From Candidatus Rifleibacteriota bacterium (GTDB lineage Bacteria; Riflebacteria; Ozemobacteria; Ozemobacterales; Ozemobacteraceae), in assembly GCA_029564115.1 (NCBI GenBank), contig JAKQQP010000038.1, positions 1 through 7,787 on the forward strand: 7,787 bases of DNA, given 5' to 3'. The notes under the pieces are model-generated. The model was given only the letters and a program-made list of their open reading frames with translations, searched no databases and was not told the DNA's origin. The translations under genes were made by a program, and so were the position numbers. Shown here piece after piece: positions 6,033-7,787 of the stretch (position 1 is the first letter of the stretch; each line of letters opens with the position of its first letter).

Positions 6033-6887
6033 TCACTCAAGTTCTGCGTCGAGTTCCTGCATCATTTGCAGTTTGTTGTCGATCAGCTGCTCTGCCAGTT
6101 TCATCATCTTATCAACCGGAATGCCTGACAGATGGCAGAGATTACGCAATACCCTGTCAATTTCCCCGGCATCGCATGGAAATCTGGCCAGACGCTTTTG
6201 CGCTTCGTCGCTGAAATAGTCTTCGAAAGAATACTTCTTTACTGCCGCTGCCCACATTTTCAGGCGATCGCGCTCCGAGTCTTTTTCAGGCAGGCGAAGA
6301 ATCAGATCAAAACGGCGCATCAGAGCCGGGTCTATATGTTCTGTATTGCGCACACAAAAGAAGTTCAAATTACCCTCAGATTCAAGAAGGTCGCAGAGGG
6401 TCGAGATTCTGCCGTAGTTGTTTCCGGCCTTAGAGAATGTTTTGAGAAGAGAGTCGGCATCATCGCACAACATAACCGAGTGATTGCTTCTCGCGTGAGC
6501 AAGAGTCGCGTTTAATGCCCTGATGCGAGAAGCTGAACCGCTTATGTCCTTTCTTAGGAACTCATGGCCGACAGAAACTACGGTAAGACTGGTTTTGCCC
6601 ATTCCTTTGACAATGCATCTGACGGTTTCAGTTTTGCCGCTGCCAACCGGCCCGCTGACCAATATGTTCAGAGACCTGTGACCACGGTAGTTCATTATGA
6701 CCATCTTGAGCAGGTCGATGTCTGAGTCGCTGATTCTGATAGCTTCAAAAGGAATCGTCGGGCACTTTTCAAGGTCGAGCTGCGAATAGAACGATTCCTC
6801 GGTTGCTTCGTTGACATGAATCGTCAGGTTTGCAGTTGAGTTCTCATCTGCCTTTTGAATATCTAGACCGGTGATATGAGCTTTCAT
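6033..6887 (-). CDS. Compact AAA+ ATPase with Asp in place of the Walker B Glu, 284 aa
   Basis: The ATG at 6887 follows AGGAGGG. After an 80-residue lead-in comes Walker A GPVGSGKT (79-86, K85). Walker B is VMLCDDAD (138-145), where the usual catalytic Glu is Asp at 143. Sensor 1 Asn is in FFCVRNTEHID (N181). The paired arginines in ALMRRFD (R191, R192) are at the arginine-finger position of classical AAA proteins. A GEIDRVLR segment (241-248) is at the sensor 2 position. The layout resembles CDC48/SpoVK-type AAA modules (cf. the usual DEAD box and 'NxxxxIDPAxxRRFD'). The loop after strand 2 (FLRKDISGSAS) lacks the usual aromatic-glycine pore motif. ATP binding is near certain, but hydrolysis may be slow or altered. 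The likely partners are the flanking genes. It has no membrane segment. Confidence 0.9.
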   Translation of the reverse strand: MKAHITGLDIQKADENSTANLTIHVNEATEESFYSQLDLEKCPTIPFEAIRISDSDIDLLKMVIMNYRGHRSLNILVSGPVGSGKTETVRCIVKGMGKTSLTVVSVGHEFLRKDISGSASRIRALNATLAHARSNHSVMLCDDADSLLKTFSKAGNNYGRISTLCDLLESEGNLNFFCVRNTEHIDPALMRRFDLILRLPEKDSERDRLKMWAAAVKKYSFEDYFSDEAQKRLARFPCDAGEIDRVLRNLCHLSGIPVDKMMKLAEQLIDNKLQMMQELDAELE

Positions 6888-6935
6888 AAAGACCCTCCTG
6901 TAAGGATTCGATCAGGGCAAAGTCTTCGACAAGGT

Positions 6936-7475
6936 CTATTGGCCAACTTTCCAGCTTTCAATGAGTTTGAACTGACAGTTACTCTGCGGTGAAGTCTGGC
7001 TGGCATTTATCACGCCTCGCCGCAGCTGATGTATTTTGGCAACAGGATTCTCTTCGCCGTGACGTTTAAGCCAGCAGCCAACAACCACGCCAGTACGGCC
7101 GAGTCCGCCCCAGCAGTGCAGATAAACTGGCTTTTCTGAAGAAATTTTGCTATCGATAAAGTCAAGAATCTCTACCATCAATGCTTCTGAAGGTGCGGTC
7201 ATGTCGCGAACCGCAAACCTGACTGTTTCGATATCAGGCGCAAAGGCTCTGGCTATCTCATCATACGGGTTGAACGGTTGCCCGATATGATTCACCTCAT
7301 CCGACTGCATCAGGTTAACAAAGCATTTAACCCCGAGCGTTTCGATCGGGTAAGCGAGTATCTGCCGGATATCTGCAGCTTCAGGTGCTGAGGGAATCGG
7401 ACCGGCGTAGAATTTTCCGGGTATGACCGCGTAGACGCGCTTTATGAAAGTGCTTATTTCGGCTTTAACAGGCAT
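6936..7475 (-). CDS. Dual-specificity / protein-tyrosine-phosphatase-like protein, 179 aa
   Basis: The signature HCWGGLGRTG (120-129) contains the Cx5R loop with nucleophile C121 and R127. A candidate general-acid Asp lies at D91 in VRDMTAPS, the usual distance upstream. A KFYAGPIPSA strand (21-30) marks the start of the fold, and SPQSNCQFKLIESW near the C-terminus matches the family's Q-containing end helix. All catalytic residues are present, so a cysteine phosphatase is expected. The substrate (phosphoprotein, phosphoinositide-like or nucleotide) cannot be told. The start at 7475 has GGGAGAA before it, and its ATG lies two bases after the stop of the upstream ATPase fragment, implying a tight operon and possibly coupled translation. 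It is probably cytoplasmic: no signal peptide is seen. Confidence 0.9.
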   Translation of the reverse strand: MPVKAEISTFIKRVYAVIPGKFYAGPIPSAPEAADIRQILAYPIETLGVKCFVNLMQSDEVNHIGQPFNPYDEIARAFAPDIETVRFAVRDMTAPSEALMVEILDFIDSKISSEKPVYLHCWGGLGRTGVVVGCWLKRHGEENPVAKIHQLRRGVINASQTSPQSNCQFKLIESWKVGQ

Positions 7476-7477
7476 TG

Positions 7478-7787
7478 TTATTCTCCCACTCTCTGTGCTT
7501 GCAGCAGGTATTGCCCATCATCTAGCTTTGGAGCTTCTGCCAGCTTTTTGCCTAGGCGCAGGTTTCGGCGAGCTGTCAGTCCCTGCATGAGTTCTGCGTG
7601 ACTCTTTTTGACATCAGGCAACAGCTGAAGACGCTGCCTGAGGCTGCCAAAGTCGCTTGGCGTCAAATCAATAATTTCAGTCAACTGCTTTGCTTCTGCT
7701 CTAGTCATTTTGCCCTGAGCAAAAGGTGCAAGAAGACTTTTGTAAAAGATCGCGTTGCCTTGGGGTTTAAGGCTGCCGAGATGGAAA
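7478..7787 (-). CDS. C-terminal part of a probable AAA+ ATPase (runs off the right edge)
   Basis: The frame stays open to the window edge, adding 26 residues (FHLGSLKPQGNAIFYKSLLA...) before the internal ATG at 7708, so that ATG is unlikely to be the true start. The visible 102 residues contain EIIDLTPSDFGSLRQRLQLLP, then HAELMQGLTARRNLR, and a tail ending LLQAQRVGE. The 'LTPxDFxxVRxRxxxLG...ELxxxLxxExxxK' layout is the C-terminal helical tail of CDC48/SpoVK-type AAA+ ATPases, as I recall the family. The Walker motifs would lie outside the window. Its stop is two bases before the phosphatase start. I am fairly but not fully sure of the assignment; a lone helical protein is the alternative. 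Confidence 0.6.
   Translation of the reverse strand, partial: FHLGSLKPQGNAIFYKSLLAPFAQGKMTRAEAKQLTEIIDLTPSDFGSLRQRLQLLPDVKKSHAELMQGLTARRNLRLGKKLAEAPKLDDGQYLLQAQRVGE

Noticed and set aside
1..7787. tRNA, rRNA, CRISPR array, insertion sequence or attachment site
   Set aside because: I saw no cloverleaf, no regularly spaced repeats, no transposase or integrase motifs and no terminal inverted repeats. Mobility is not directly supported within the window.

Overview
The window looks like an accessory region of a bacterial chromosome. Genes are dense and mostly conserved hypotheticals, and most are preceded by strong purine-rich Shine-Dalgarno sites (AGGAGG or GGGAGG type). Several overlap by the ATGA start/stop arrangement. 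The host cannot be named from sequence alone. The mix of AAA+ ATPases, small 'PRGRV' proteins, cysteine-cluster proteins and phosphatase-fold proteins recalls accessory clusters in gene-rich environmental bacteria, but that is an impression and not a call. The left end (1-750) is visibly more AT-rich than the minus-strand cluster at 4400-7787.

Layout, left to right. A plus-strand gene (16-750) runs in from the left edge and ends in a PD-(D/E)xK nuclease-like domain. It has no usable start in its own frame, so its 5' part must be frameshifted or recoded. A hairpin (771-797) separates it from a long run of minus-strand genes. Read in the direction of transcription, from right to left, these are: the C-terminus of a probable AAA+ ATPase (7478-7787), a dual-specificity-type phosphatase (6936-7475), a compact AAA+ ATPase with an unusual Walker B (6033-6887), a 363-residue conserved protein (4894-5985) and a PRGRV-family protein (4385-4864). 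Next come a gene broken by a frameshift (3494-4359), a minimal HAD-fold hydrolase (3078-3497), a cysteine-cluster zinc-binding protein (2551-3033), an unrecognised 116-residue protein (2095-2445) and a second PRGRV-family protein (1563-2063). A C-terminal remnant of a duplicated copy of the 116-residue gene (1450-1578) follows, and last a conserved 178-residue protein (838-1374) with its own good sigma-70-type promoter.

How they may work together. Same-strand order, tight spacing and two four-base overlaps suggest one or a few transcripts. The right-hand core (AAA+, phosphatase, AAA+, 363-residue protein, PRGRV protein) is intact and is the best candidate for an uncharacterised ATPase-centred system. 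The middle and left parts show decay and duplication (a frameshift, a truncated paralogue and two PRGRV copies), typical of a fast-turning accessory locus. The joint function is inference; nothing in the sequence proves a defence or stress role.
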